From assembly GCF_034702125.1 (NCBI RefSeq), contig NC_085862.1:12498081-12562080 (forward strand): a stretch of 64,000 bases of DNA. The letters run 5' to 3'. The notes under the pieces were generated by a model. It saw nothing but the letters and a program-made list of their open reading frames with translations. It ran no database searches and was not told the origin of the DNA. The DNA comes from Engraulis encrasicolus. Lineage: Eukaryota; Chordata; Actinopteri; Clupeiformes; Engraulidae. Positions 29,578 to 41,066 of the stretch are shown here, one piece after another (the first letter of the stretch is position 1; each line of letters opens with the position of its first letter). The translations under genes were made by a program, and so were the position numbers.

Positions 29578-32154
29578 GTGAATGACTTCTCACGCAAACA
29601 GAAATTGAATGCTATCTGGTCTAGATAGATGACCCTTGCTGTTCGCAGAGAACATTTCTGTCCTGTATCTAAACGGTGTTTATTTTTTCCGCAGCTGATA
29701 ATGGATTTGTGTTCCGCGTAAAACTCTTGGTGCAGGGCACGCCTCTAGTTTTAACTTTCCATTTGCCCCGAGATTATCCACTGCAGTGTCTACCAAACAT
29801 CAGTGTTGGTTCAGAGCACTTATCCCGACAACAGTGCCAAGCGATAAAGGAGAAAATGATGGAGAAAGCATCGGAATTACAGCCAGAGCCAATGATACAC
29901 GACTTGCTGTCATGGCTTGTTGATAACTTCTCCGTCTTTATCACTGCTCCAACACCCTCAGTGCAATCATCACAACAAGACGACCAAAACACATGGGTTG
30001 CACTACTGCATTTAGACCACATGAGGGCGAAAAACAAATACATTAAAACCATAGAGAAATTTACCTCAGATTTGGAATTAACAGGAAGACTGTTTATGGG
30101 AAGAGTCATCTTAATCCTTTTGCAAGGTGCAAAAGAAAACATTAAGGTAAAGAAACTAAACAAAAATGTGTACAGTTATTTTATTTAAAACAAATATTGT
30201 TGGGGTTATTCTGAATTTGATCAGATTTTTTTACTCTAGGAGTATATGCACCTACAGAAAACTTCAAAGGTGGATGTTGATTCATCGGGTAGAAGATGCA
30301 AAGAGAAGATGATGAGTGTTCTCCATGAAGCTCCTCTCTCAGACGCCCTCCACCAGCTCAGGTCTTCAACTAATGCTTAATTGGGGAAACGTGCCAATGG
30401 GAATTGTCTGAATGGAATATAATCTGCACAGCATATTCACGTTGAAATAATCATTTTAGTGGTGGTTTTAACAACGGCATACACCATATTGATGTTGAAT
30501 TGCTATTTGGCAGCAATCCTAATGGTTAGGCAGTTGGAATCCAAAGCTTGCAGGTTTGAGTTCTATATGTAGGTCTCATCTCATATGGGGCCTATACTAA
30601 AGCTGGTTAAGGTTAAGTTAAGAGGTAAATAATCTAATACAAGAGCTTTCTTAAGAAAATGAGGACTCCAGGCTCTTCTATCAGATGATTTACCTCTTAA
30701 CTTAACCTTAACTTATCCTGAACCAGCTTTGTAGTATTATAGGCCCAATGTCTCCTGCCAGCCTGGTGGCCTAATCCATAAGTGGCCTAGAGCAAGGCAC
30801 CTAACCGCACCACACCGAGCTCTAGGGGCTCTTACCAATACCCTGTACCTAAATATCTGTGACTTGTCACTTTGGAGAAAAGCATCTGCTAACCTTTTTT
30901 GAACAAACGTCCCCTGGATCTCATCATAAGCCTCCCAACGCTACCCTTAGTACTGAAAAAAAAATCAAATGGACTAATGCTCCCAATTACAACTAAGCCC
31001 CACCCCCTTTCAGCTGTATCCTCTCAACGCCCCCCAGGGGGCTGTACTGCCCCCGTTGAGAAACACTATGCTAATAGAACAGTGAAGTTCTTGTATACTG
31101 CTGTACTCTGTATTGACCTCTCACTCTATACTGGAATGTCCTCCTTGTAAGTCGCTTTGGTCAAATGTACTGTAATGTAATGAAGTGAAGTTCAAACCTG
31201 GAAGGCCTACTGATAAAAACATAGAAACAATTTCCATACCCCCAAATACTGTTGTGTATTTTTGGGGGCTTTTTGGGCTTTATTATGACAGGACAGTATG
31301 AGAGGAGACCGGTTGTGAGAGAGAGATGGGGTCATAGAGGTAGAAAATAACACTAGAGGTGACCCCGCTCCCTTTTTACTGTAATCTGTAGCGGCCATTA
31401 TCTGTAGGTAGATCAGAGAAATGGAAATTAATGGAGAACGAGGCTCACCTCTGTCAAAAATGGCTTAATCGTGTGAAAATGTCCATCAACACACTATACA
31501 AGGACAATAGTTGAAGTGTGTTGCTAACTATGTTCATAAAAGATATTATTTGATTTTTAAATGTATTTTATCGACTCATATGATTTAAGTAGATATTTAG
31601 CCTGACATTTCAAATCTGGTCTTTGATTAATGTGTTACTTCATATTCACACAGTTTTAGTCATTTTTTTGACAGGGGTGGGCGTGTTCTCCATTGACTTG
31701 CATTGCTTGAAGGTACCTACACTACCTACGAAAGTTGGGAAGCTCCATCTGCCATTTCCCAGTGCTGTCGCAAATTGCTGTGTCCTCTCTAGTGTTATTT
31801 TCTACCTCTATGGATGGGGTAGGGCTGGGAAATGACCCCGGACGGACTCGAACCGGGGTCCTCATGGGCAATGTAAGCCCAAATGTGGGGGGCTTAGCGT
31901 CCCCCAAATACTGTTGACCCACATTCTAGCACCATTACCATTGAATTGAATGGTGAAAGTCTTTTTTTTAATATTTGAGAAAGGTATTTATGTTTTTAGT
32001 ATTATTGAAGGATTAAGCTGAATGTCCCCTTGTCTCTTGTAGGATACCCAGATTTGAAGTAAAGGAGTGTTCAACACTTGAAGACCTGAGGGAAGAATTT
32101 CAAGCCATTGGTTTCATCCAGTTGTATGAGGAGTTTGTGCCTTCATTGTTGTAA
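29493..32154 (+). CDS. rwdd3: rwdd3 (RSUME), RWD domain-containing protein 3, four exons
   Basis: RWDD3/RSUME is a small RWD-fold protein reported to promote SUMO conjugation through UBC9 and to stabilise HIF-1alpha and IkB. Exons: 29493-29577, 29695-30146, 30240-30361, 32043-32154, all GT-AG with consistent phases; 771 nt, 256 residues plus TAA, close to the human 267. Residues 1 to about 110 form the RWD domain ([38 protein letters not shown]). The second half holds the family-specific block [60 protein letters not shown], matching human almost word for word. The ATG is in the expected place, [16 protein letters not shown] against human MAEPVQEELSVLAAIF. It appears complete and functional. 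The third intron is enlarged by SINE and MITE insertions. Confidence 0.95.
29695..30146 (+). CDS. rwdd3: rwdd3 exon 2
   Basis: Acceptor TTTTTTCCGCAG, donor GTAAAG. Encodes most of the RWD domain with the YPLQCLP turn (compare the family YPxxxP motif), the helix [20 protein letters not shown], and the start of the LDHMRAK block. Confidence 0.95.
30240..30361 (+). CDS. rwdd3: rwdd3 exon 3
   Basis: Acceptor TTTACTCTAG, donor GTCTTC. Encodes [20 protein letters not shown] through LHQLR, the most conserved part of the C-terminal half. Confidence 0.95.
30503..30895 (+). mobile_element. tRNA-derived SINE in rwdd3 intron 3, split by a MITE
   Basis: Left part has CTAATGGTTAGGCAGTTGG and GCAGGTTTGAGTTC; right part has GAGCAAGGCACCTAACCGC and CCAATACCCTGTACCTAAAT. 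The two halves join when the MITE at 30587-30746 is removed. Confidence 0.75.
30587..30746. mobile_element. Palindromic MITE (GGGCCTATACTA ends) nested in SINE
   Basis: Ends GGGGCCTATACTAAAGCTGG and CTTTGTAGTATTATAGGCCC are inverse; inside, TTAAGGTTAAGTTAAGAGGT is mirrored by ACCTCTTAACTTAACCTTAA. A second copy begins at 63939 and runs off the window. Confidence 0.88.
31290..31885. repeat. Repeat with inverted pieces and tRNA-like reverse B box
   Basis: CATAGAGGTAGAAAATAACA (31333 on) is inverted at 31782-31812 (CTAGTGTTATTTTCTACCTC). Next to the right copy, ACTCGAACCGGGGTCC is a reversed B-box-like motif. The same pattern (a GACAGGA and GAGAGAGA lead-in to a reversed B box) recurs at about 51663-51800 and 60500-60640. 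Confidence 0.55.
32043..32154 (+). CDS. rwdd3: rwdd3 exon 4 with stop
   Basis: Acceptor CTCTTGTAG; encodes [20 protein letters not shown] and then [13 protein letters not shown], stop TAA. It matches human FEVKEYSALDELQKEFE and LFSEFVLAL. A candidate ATTAAA poly(A) signal follows at 32215-32220. Confidence 0.93.
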
Positions 32155-33007
32155 AACACCACATATCACCACATTGTCATCGTTTACATGATGTTTTTAA
32201 TGAATTAATTCAGAATTAAATTGTTCCATCGCGTTTCTGTCGAATTTTGATTTAATTCAGAATTGGATGACGAGCACATATCAACGTTCTATTCAAGAAC
32301 AAAGAACCACAAACTGTCACAAACTTTTCCTTCCTTACATACGTCTTAATAAGTTTTATTTGTAAATCACACCGGGTCCTCAACATTTGTTTACATGTGT
32401 GACAGGAAAGAATAGGTGCAGTGCTCTGCTCTCATCACAGTCTCTCAGAAAAAAAAATACTATGTAAAAAAAATAATTTGCAAAGTTTGGTTAGAGTATG
32501 CAAGTTTTTTTACACACTACACATGTAGCAAATGACAAGAACATTAGAATTGAACACACACACAGTCTAAACGGCCTAATGGATGCTAGCTATATGTTTT
32601 TGTTCCGTTTTTTCCCCTTACAAATCATGATTGTAATTTTTGAAAAGCATTGTCAGTTGATGTCATATCTTGCCAAGTATAATATCAAACAACATTAGGC
32701 TAAATAAGTCATATCCCGCCAATCATGTTGTTGACCAGCAACATTGCTGGAAAAGTTGCCCTGTGTATCATCGCCGTCAGAGTGGGTGGTGATTTGAACT
32801 CAGTGTTTTGAGAAGTAACTGAGTCAGGGAGGATGGTGATTCAGTCTTCAGGAGTGCCAAGATACTCAATGACACATTCTCGGGAGGGATACCCCCACAA
32901 TATCTCCGAGTCCTCAACATCTGTTTAAATGTGTAGCCAAACAGGAAAGAATAGGTGCAGTGTTCTGCTCTCATTGCAGTTTCTCAAATAGAAAAAATAC
33001 TATGTAA

Positions 33008-33232
33008 GCCGTGGCCTAGTGGTAAGAGAGTTGGTCTTTCAATCTAGGGATTGCAGGTTCGAATCCCCCCTGACCTCTCCCTACATCTCCATCCATGGCT
33101 GAAGTGCCCTTGAGCAAGGTACCTAACCCCACATTGTTCCAGGGACTGTAACCAATGCCCTGACAAATAATAACTGTAAGTCGCTTTGAGCAAATGAAAG
33201 CGTCAGCTAAGCGCAATGTAATGTAATGTAAT
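33008..33232 (+). mobile_element. tRNA-derived SINE with (TGTAA)n tail
   Basis: A box GTGGCCTAGTGGTAAGAGAG, B box GGTTCGAATCC, central GCTGAAGTGCCCTTGAGCAA, tail ATGTAATGTAATGTAATAAT. The cleanest copy of the family with the one at 62356. Confidence 0.9.
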
Positions 33233-33417
33233 AATAATAATAAAACAATGCAGTTAAACAGACATCATTTGCAAAGGTTGGTCAGAGTACAGAAGATTTT
33301 TACACACTGCACGTGTAGGTAGCTGCAAATGACAAGGTCATTAGACTTAAAAACACACACACAGTCTAAAAGGCCTAATGGAGGTCAGCTAGATGTTTTT
33401 AGAGATAGCGGTTATGT

Positions 33418-33720
33418 TTTTGGTCACGTTGGTTTGTTTGTCTGTCAACAGGATGACTCAAAAAGTTATGAATGGATTTTGATGAAATTTTGTGGAGTTG
33501 TTGGAAATGACAAAAGGGACAAGTGGTTAAATTTTGGTGGTAATCCGGATACAGGAATAAAAAAATAAATAAAAAAAATCTTCACCATTGCGGGCTAGGG
33601 TGAATTTTGACATTCCTGTGCTAACTCCAAAAAATCAAGGCAGAAAGACATGGAAAAAAATAGGGTGTAACATAGTCAAATGTTCTATCAAACAGCTTCC
33701 TTGGCAGATATCTAGTTCTG
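33418..33720 (+). repeat. Dispersed repeat family R1, copy 1
   Basis: Starts at a TTTGTCTGTC run, holds GGAAATGACAAAAGGGACAA and TTGACATTCCTGTGCTAACT, and ends GCTTCCTTGGCAGATATCTA. Related copies: 40827-41066 (minus), 51842-51945 (partial) and 52896-53279. Class not recognised. Confidence 0.75.
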
Positions 33721-33761
33721 TTCTTTTTCCCTTATACATCAGATTTCAAACATTTTGGGAA

Positions 33762-33838
33762 TCACCATCCACCCTGACTCCGTTTCTTCTCAAAACTCTG
33801 TGTTTTGAGAAGTAACTGAGTCAGGGTCGATGGTGATT
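33762..33838. repeat. Strong imperfect hairpin
   Basis: GAATCACCATCCACCCTGAC through TTCTCAAAAC is mirrored by GTTTTGAGAAGT through GGTCGATGGTGATTC with a five-base loop. Confidence 0.8.
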
Positions 33839-33910
33839 CAGTCTTCAGGAGTGCCAAGTTAGCCAATGACACATTCTTCGTAGGGATACCCCCACAATAT
33901 CTCGACACCC

Positions 33911-34841
33911 TGTTTTTGACAGTCTTCAGTCGGGGTCACTCCTCGTTCATGTCGAGTAGAATAAGACTTAGGCTATGTTTAATCCCAGTAGGCTAAGTCA
34001 TTCACAGGATTCACACAATTTCACTTCAGGAGGAGAGAGGGGAAGTCTTGTCTGATTTCCAGGAAACACCATGTGCACTGCAGCTCAACCAGATCTGTCC
34101 TCCCCTGTATTCTCTCTGGCTAACACAGCGGCCAACTTTCACTTGGTTTTAAAGGTTGCTTCCTCTACTCCAGGGCCGCACAAAAGCACCATTCTCATGC
34201 AGGCCAAGTGAGTGAGTCACCATGGTGATATCAAACAATAGTTTTCCCAAAGCGCAATATATTAAGTAGGCTGCATTCAGACATGACAGTGAGAGTGAAT
34301 GTCAGTCCCATTGGTCATTGTTTGTGACACAGGCAGCACACAGAACCGAATTCAAGCTCTGTGTCTTTAATGTGTCATCCATCACATGAGTGAGTAGAGA
34401 GAGCAGTGGCCAGTCATGGCAATGGGCCGTGCGAGGCAGCAGTTCTTTGGTAGTCGTGTACAGGGCCGGATCAAGATTGCCTGGGGCCCCTAGGCTACAG
34501 GTTACTGTGGGGGCCCCCGAAAGGCAAGTTTCGAGACAAATTTACATAGATAGTGTCATAATTACGAGGTGGCAGATTCATTTTCTAGCATTGCATCTTG
34601 TCACAATTTTGCCATTTTTCACTTTTGGGCAATCAGGGGCCCCCTGGCAGGTGGGGGGCCCTAGGTCGCAGCCATATCTAGCCTGCGCAATAAACCGGCC
34701 TTGGTCGTGTAAACCAGGCAAATACTTAGTTCAGTTCATTCCTGGTGGTTGATATGTTGTAGCGAAGGGGAGCAGTTTCCCCGCCAGGACTCGAACCCGA
34801 ACCTTCTGCGGTACCAAACTGAGGCCCTGACAGTCAGAACA
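33911..34841. other. No gene seen
   Basis: No host exon recognised. A reversed tRNA-like motif (GGACTCGAACCCGAACCTTC at 34787) suggests a SINE head at about 34760-34840. GGGGGCCC-rich blocks at 34500-34680 look like a decayed repeat. Confidence 0.4.
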
Positions 34842-34873
34842 CACCCATGACCCTAGTGATGGTTACTCCATCA
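34842..34873. repeat. Solitary copy of the 32-bp minisatellite unit
   Basis: CACACCCATGACCCTAGTGA onward matches the array unit at 37099-37869 but stands 2.2 kb away, separated by a repetitive block. Confidence 0.88.
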
Positions 34874-37098
34874 AATTTTATTCCAAATGCAATTTCCATA
34901 GTCAATAAACTATGGAAAATCTAGAGATATTTTGAACTAATGCCTGACTTACATATGATGTGTGTGCTGGGAGGGGTGGTTGGAGGGGGGGGTGGATGCA
35001 GCATTTGTATGTCACTGATTCTTGAGAAAGCGGCTAAAACATGTCTCAGCAATAAACTGCCAATTCTGTTGAAAATAAACTACATTTTCATGAACAAAAT
35101 GAATCCAGGTAAAGACCCAGGGGTCTGTTACACAAATGTACAGTCGTTTGAAATATTTAAGTGTAATTTTATTACTTTTCATGGCTATAAACCTGTCCAC
35201 ACCCTGTAAAAACAGCTGTCCCAAGGACAGACATCATCATTTAAATTGACTTAAAATGTAAAAATCACTGATATTATTGAATAATATCACCATGATGTGA
35301 AAGTCCATATTGAAGTGGTTCTGCAGATATGCACATAGTGCGTGTAAAGCAATATTTACTACTATTTTCTGATTGCTCAAAGTCTGTCCAGCATATTAGT
35401 CACCACCGTCAGATTTTTAAAAAAAGACAATAAAATCAGGTATGCACAAGGTCATTGTCATTACTTAGGACCCCTTTTCAAACCTTTAGCTCTACTGAAT
35501 ACTTCACCATCACTGAAGCTCCTGTAAGTTTACTAATTTTTCCTCAATTTGCTAATTTGTTTGGACATTGGTACTGTCCCAACCATAAACTGTCAACACC
35601 GTCGGGGGTTTTAATAGTATTATGTTACATTCATGATAATTATATATACTTTTTCAGAAGCGGTATGAAGCCCCTAAGAATCAGAGCGAAAACGAAGTGG
35701 CTAATGTGAGCAAAAAATGCATAATATGTAAAAGAGTGTTTTTTTGTCTCACACCGTCAGATGTCACCACCGTCAGATTTTGTTCCGCTCATCATCATCT
35801 TGTTCCATATTTTACTAAATTGTGCTGGTTAATGAAACATTACCAGACATGTTAGTAATAATTGTGACCCAAACTTATACTCTAGCCTCCACTGAGGTGC
35901 ATTTGGAGGGGTTTTTGTCACAAAACCTGACGGTGGTGACATCTGATGTAGTTCACAAAAAAGCATGTGTTTTACATGTTTTTCACAAGTTTTAAGAATA
36001 TGCTTCCAATAAGTATTTTACAATTATGTTGAATTGTAAAAGAAATTCACTTAAATACAGTAAACACATTTCTTTACTTCTAATTGTGTCTGACGCTGTT
36101 GACAGATCCAAGTAAAAGCCTATTTTATGAAAAATGCAAAACATGGTGAGCTTGGCCAATACATTTACTGCACAGTCAAGACTATGATAATATACAGCAC
36201 CTCTATATTTTAGATTTGAACAACTTAAAACCTGTTTATGCCACATTTTCAATAATCTAGGCCTACTTCCCAGAGTATCTAACAAATGAAGAAAAAACAT
36301 GTGCACAAACATACTGTGCACACACAAAAATAAAGTGTTTAAGCTAGATGTCATTGACTTGAGAGGGCTATTTATTTTGCTAAATGTAGGTAATAATTAG
36401 GTCACTTTCACCACCTTCAGATTACTGTCACCACCGTCAGTTCTTAAGTCACCACCGTAAGAAGGAGTTTTGGACATTTTAAATGAATGTGCTTACAAAA
36501 TTTTCCTTTGGAGTTGTTGAATTATCAAAGTAATAGCAAATTTAAGCCTACATGAATATTTGTGAAATTACAAAAAAATGTTTGATCTATTTAGGCATTA
36601 AGTAAGCAGTGTCTGACAGCACATATTTTTAAATTAGAACTCATGAAGCAGTATTAAAATAGAATGAAAGTGAATTTTCAACATTTAAAGGCGTATGTGT
36701 GAACCAAAAAACACACACAATCACTTAAAAACTCCAGATACATATGCAAACAAATCAATACACTTTTTATTGCTTTTAATTGTGTCTGACGGTGTTGAAA
36801 AAAACAAGGTATGATCGGAGAAAAACCTGATTTCTGAACAAAATTCAAAATGGGGAGATTGGCCTTGTGCATTTCTGAAAAGCCAAGACCTTTGTCTACG
36901 AGGATATATCATATTATTTTGTAATTCACTTCGTTTTTTTCTTTCAAGATTACAACCTGTTTTAGCCACTTTCTCAAGAATCAGTGATATGTGTTTTCTG
37001 TCTATTTGTGTCTATCTGTGTTTATATCCTGTTTTTTACCCTGTGAGACCAAAGGCAATTTTCATGCTTGCATGATAATAAAGTATAATCTAATCTAA
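34874..37098. repeat. Repetitive block separating minisatellite parts, CACCACCGTCAG motifs
   Basis: CACCACCGTCAG or its inverse recurs near 35400, 35760, 35930, 36410-36450 and, in looser form, at 36085 and 36780. Segments near 36080-36260 and 36775-36975 are direct repeats (AATTGTGTCTGACG). TCACTGATTCTTGAGAAAG (35015) recurs inverted at 36970. It ends in ATAATAAAGTATAATCTAAT, a LINE-tail-like end. No intact frame. Confidence 0.65.
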
Positions 37099-37877
37099 TC
37101 ACACCCACAACCCTAGTGATGGTCACTCCATCACACCCACGACCCTAGTGATGGTCACTCCATCACACCCACGACCCTAGTGATGGTCACTCCATCACAC
37201 CCACAACCCTAGTGATGGTCACTCCATCACACCCACAACCCTAGTGATGGTCACTCCATCACACCCACAACCCTAGTGATGGTCACTCCATCACACCCAC
37301 GACCCTAGTGATGGTCACTCCATCACGCCCTCTATCCTAGTGATGGTCACTCCATCACACCCACGACCCTAGTGATGGTCACTCCATCACACCCACGACC
37401 CTAGTGATGGTCACTCCATCACACCCACGACCTAGTGATGGTCACTCCATCACACCCACGACCTAGTGATGGTCACTCCATCACACCCACGACCTAGTGA
37501 TGGTCACTCCATCACACCCACGACCTAGTGATGGTCACTCCATCACACCCACGACCTAGTGATGGTTACTCCATCACACCCACGACCCTAGTGATGGTCA
37601 CTCCATCACACCCACGACCCTAGTGATGGTCACTCCATCACACCCACGACCCTAGTGATGGTCACTCCATCACACCCACAACCCTAGTGATGGTCACTCC
37701 ATCACACCCACGACCCTAGTGATGGTCACTCCATCACACCCACGACCCTAGTGATGGTCACTCCATCACACCCACAACCCTAGTGATGGTCACTCCATCA
37801 CACCCACAACCCTAGTGATGGTCACTCCATCACACCCACAACCCTAGTGATGGTTACTCCATTACACCCCTCCATCA
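37099..37877. repeat. 32-bp minisatellite, about 24 copies
   Basis: Unit CACACCCACGACCCTAGTGA plus TGGTCACTCCAT. Five adjacent units near 37420-37575 are 31 bp, lacking one C, showing local homogenisation. Each unit contains GTGATGG, TCACT, CCATCAC: a 7-bp stem with a 5-base loop. Confidence 0.97.
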
Positions 37878-37951
37878 CATACTGTATGTAGTGTACATTT
37901 ACATTCCTATTTGATAGCATTCCACTTGTACTCCACATGCATCCATTTTGC

Positions 37952-38163
37952 TCCAGACCCCCTCCTCTTCTATTTGCTCCAGACCCCCTCCTCTTCTATT
38001 TGCTCCAGACCCCCCCTCCTCTTCTATTTGCTCCAGACCCCCTCCTCTCCTATTGGCTCCAGACCGCCCCCCCCCCTCTCCAATTTGCTCCAGACCCCTC
38101 CTCTTCTATTTGCTCCAGACCCCCTCCTCTTCTATTTGCTCCAGACCCCCTCCTCTCCTATTT
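37952..38163. repeat. 26-27-bp pyrimidine-rich minisatellite, about eight copies
   Basis: Units contain TTTGCTCCAGACCCCCTCCT and end CTTCTA; some are shorter or carry extra Cs. The strand bias (C/T here) is strong. Confidence 0.95.
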
Positions 38164-38186
38164 GGGTTCGATATCGTTACAGGCCT

Positions 38187-38187
38187 A

Positions 38188-38236
<49 letters not shown>
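38187..38236. repeat. (ATT)n microsatellite
   Basis: About sixteen ATT units after CAGGCCTA. Confidence 0.95.
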
Positions 38237-38237
<1 letters not shown>

Positions 38238-38341
38238 GTATATGACAGTTGCTGCATGTGTTATCCTCAGTGCAGCCTGTAGATAGCTTTGGCTGGGGCT
38301 TGGGCCCACCACCCAATACATACTATGTAATGAGGACCCAA

Positions 38342-38472
<131 letters not shown>

Positions 38473-39115
38473 GGGCATGGGACAACTGACCCATTTCTCC
38501 GCACGTGTCGGTTTCTCTGCACACAGCAACAATTAATGCTTCCTGGGACTGACAAAAATCAACATATAGGCTACTATGTCACAATTTCGCAAGATTATTG
38601 CATCTGGCGAATGAAGTGTAAATATCATAAAGGTGTCAATCAGACTTGCAGGAGTGCCAGCCCAGTAGACAGAGAGGCACAGGAAGATCAACTCTGCAGC
38701 ACACTGCCCACTCACCCTAGAGTAGCCTACACTGGCTAATTATCATCAAGGCAGCAGCAGCCTCTGTGAAACTAAGGAGGTTGATGGTTCACGAAGAGTT
38801 TCTTCCGGAATCAGTATGACGTTCTATGAGGTTGCATGCTGCTGCCATATGGTTGCCATGCCTTCTTAGGAAACTATCAAGGGTGCGGAATGAATGGATT
38901 TCAATGGGAAATTCATGCCCATTTAGGAGACTGGACTTGATTTCACTTTGTTGCACTGGTGGTGACACGTGGTGTGATTGGTCTTGGATACCATATTGAA
39001 CATCTTGGTCTGGGATTCAGAAAGTGAAATTGTTACCCTATATTTCCTGCATAGTAATTCATGCCAGTGATTACAGCTGCTCGCAGCCAGGTACGTAGAA
39101 GAGCTGATAAGGGAA

Positions 39116-39745
39116 ATGACCTGTGAGCACAACCATGAATCTCTGGAAAGGCATGACGTTCACTTTCTCAAGACAGTTGTTACAGATGTTACAGATAGTG
39201 CTTGGAGTGAATTATGGAAAGAGACTTTCAAAACAACCCAGTCCAAATGCTGGAAAGAGTTTGGCTGGAAGGTCAATCAAAGATTTTTTATGGTACCTAA
39301 ACAATGTGCCCATATCTCAGGAGCTGACATAAAATGTTGGCGAGGATGTGGAGAAGAAGGGTCACATACACACATATTCTATACATGTTCTATAATAAAA
39401 CCATTTTGGGAGGAGGTAAAGCGAGCTGTCACATACATTTTTGATCTTAAACAACCTCTAACACCAGTAAATGTATTGGGCATTGACCTACCGAACAGCA
39501 TAAAAAGAACGCACCGTAATTTTTTTCATATTCTAAGACTTACTGCACTAAAGACAATTACAAAACTATGGAAACAAAGCAAACAACCAGATGTCCAGCT
39601 ATGGTATAATACAATAGAAAATGTTTTGGAAATGGAAAAAAATATATTATTTTCTAGAAAGTGCTCACACAAATGGGAAGAAATGTACCCAGAAAATCTT
39701 TGCAATAATATGTGTCTTTACTTTGAAAATAGAACAACAACATAA
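39116..39745 (+). pseudogene. LINE ORF2 C-terminal fragment with zf-RVT domain
   Basis: About 209 residues. Residues about 75-102 carry C-x4-C and H-x2-F-x2-C spacing with CWRGCGEEGSHTHIFYTCS. The remainder (LRLTALKTITKLWKQ) resembles the LINE C-terminal tail. It starts mid-protein, so the first ATG is arbitrary. Confidence 0.78.
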
Positions 39746-39872
39746 GCTTCCAAATCTTTCACAGCTTTTGCATGCCCTCACATACCCACCCTCTACACCA
39801 GCACATACATAAATCCAATACAACACCTACTTCACACACACATACACCTACAGGTGAGCTATAGAATGTCTC

Positions 39873-39919
<47 letters not shown>

Positions 39920-40107
39920 TATTTATTTATTCTCTGTCTTTGTTGGTTTGTTTGTTTTTGTCTATATGTTTGTCTGCGTCAACTGTCTATTGTCATTTAC
40001 GTATTTGGGAAAAAAAAAAAAAGTTTATCTGGTAATAGGCTGAAAAGTCATTGAATAATATTAAGAAAAAAATTAAGAAGAAACAAGAAGAGAGAAGGGG
40101 AAAAAAA

Positions 40108-40129
40108 GGATGGTGATGATGATCATGAC

Positions 40130-40166
<37 letters not shown>
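40108..40166. repeat. (GAT)n microsatellite in LINE tail
   Basis: Run of GATGAT with a few substitutions. Confidence 0.95.
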
Positions 40167-40168
<2 letters not shown>

Positions 40169-40366
40169 TGTGTTATATTGAAATGAACTGTAAGCCTTGT
40201 GAACAATCCTACCAATAAACAAAGTAACAAAAAAAAAGACAGTTGTTTACACTTATAAGGGTAATTTGGGTTAAACTTCTGATATTGATTTTGTTTTTCT
40301 ATGCAGACTGCCGAGATATGAAGACAAGTAGGCCTAATGGAAGGATTATTTGTGGACACAGACACA

Positions 40367-40485
<119 letters not shown>

Positions 40486-40826
40486 CACTTCCTTATCTAC
40501 GGTACCTGTCGGCCATGTGACCTCTGTCCTTACTCTGTATTGACCTAGATCTGACTGCACGTGCCTACATACATAATGTAACTCGCCTACTCGTTCAATC
40601 AGGGGTTACTCTGGGGTCACTAATCTAATCTAGTCCAGTCTAATTGTAAGTGAGGGAGGCAAGACGGTTTCTGTACGTGAGTGAGGATGATGTCATTCCC
40701 AGTTGACTACCAATCTATGCTATCGGTGTTAAGACCATTTTGTCCCACTTTCAGGCCTGTTGTGCATGTGTGGGAGTGTGTGGCTCCCTTGCAAGGACTT
40801 ACAGTAAATACAGACAGTAACTAGAA

Positions 40827-41066
40827 ATGCACTCAGAGAGTGCAGACCTCCACCGAGGAAGCTGTTTCATAGAACATTTGACTATGTCACACTCTCATTT
40901 TTTTCAAGACTTTCAGCCTAGTTTTTGTGGAGTTAGAAACTGGAATGTCAAAATTTCCCCTATCCCTAATGATAAAGAATCTTTTAATAAATGCCTGGAT
41001 CTGGACAAACAGACAAACAAACAGACAAACCAACTTGGCAGAAAACACAACCTCCTTGGTGGAGGT
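40827..41066 (-). repeat. Dispersed repeat family R1, copy 2
   Basis: Reverse orientation: starts ATGCACTCAGAGAGTGCAGA, contains GTCAAAATTTCCCCTATCCC and ends with CAGACAAACAAACAGACAAA and CCTTGGTGGAGGTAA. It matches the copy at 52896-53279 in reverse. Confidence 0.8.

Larger units (their letters stand above)
32366..33910. repeat. Tandem segmental duplication downstream of rwdd3
   Basis: Copy 1 (about 32366-32905) and copy 2 (about 32906-33910) share GGAAAGAATAGGTGCAGTG, ACACACTACACATGTAG-like and GTGTTTTGAGAAGTAACTGA blocks in the same order, ending at ATACCCCCACAATATCTC. Copy 2 is longer because a SINE (33008-33232) and a dispersed repeat (33418-33720) were inserted. Confidence 0.85.
39040..40235 (+). 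mobile_element. LINE (L1/Tx1-like) 3' end, 5'-truncated
   Basis: An open frame at 39116-39745 encodes the end of an ORF2-like protein: KCWRGCGEEGSHTHIFYTCS followed by IIKPFWEEV is a zf-RVT-type zinc-binding motif found C-terminal to reverse transcriptase in L1-type LINEs. The catalytic reverse transcriptase is absent. Downstream lie (TC)n, an A-rich stretch and (GAT)n, then AATAAACAAAGTAAC, as in a LINE 3' UTR and tail. Confidence 0.8.

Noticed and set aside
29774..30163. Minus-strand 129-codon ORF
   Set aside because: Antisense shadow of rwdd3 exon 2.
33008..33080. A tRNA gene, from A and B box motifs
   Set aside because: No complete cloverleaf acceptor pairing was seen; the motifs are the head of a SINE shared by five other copies.
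37099..37877. Regular 32-bp repeats as a CRISPR array
   Set aside because: Units are contiguous with no unique spacers and the genome is a vertebrate; it is a minisatellite.
39116..39745. A 209-residue host protein gene
   Set aside because: The zf-RVT-like motif and the A-rich, (GAT)n tail identify it as a truncated LINE.
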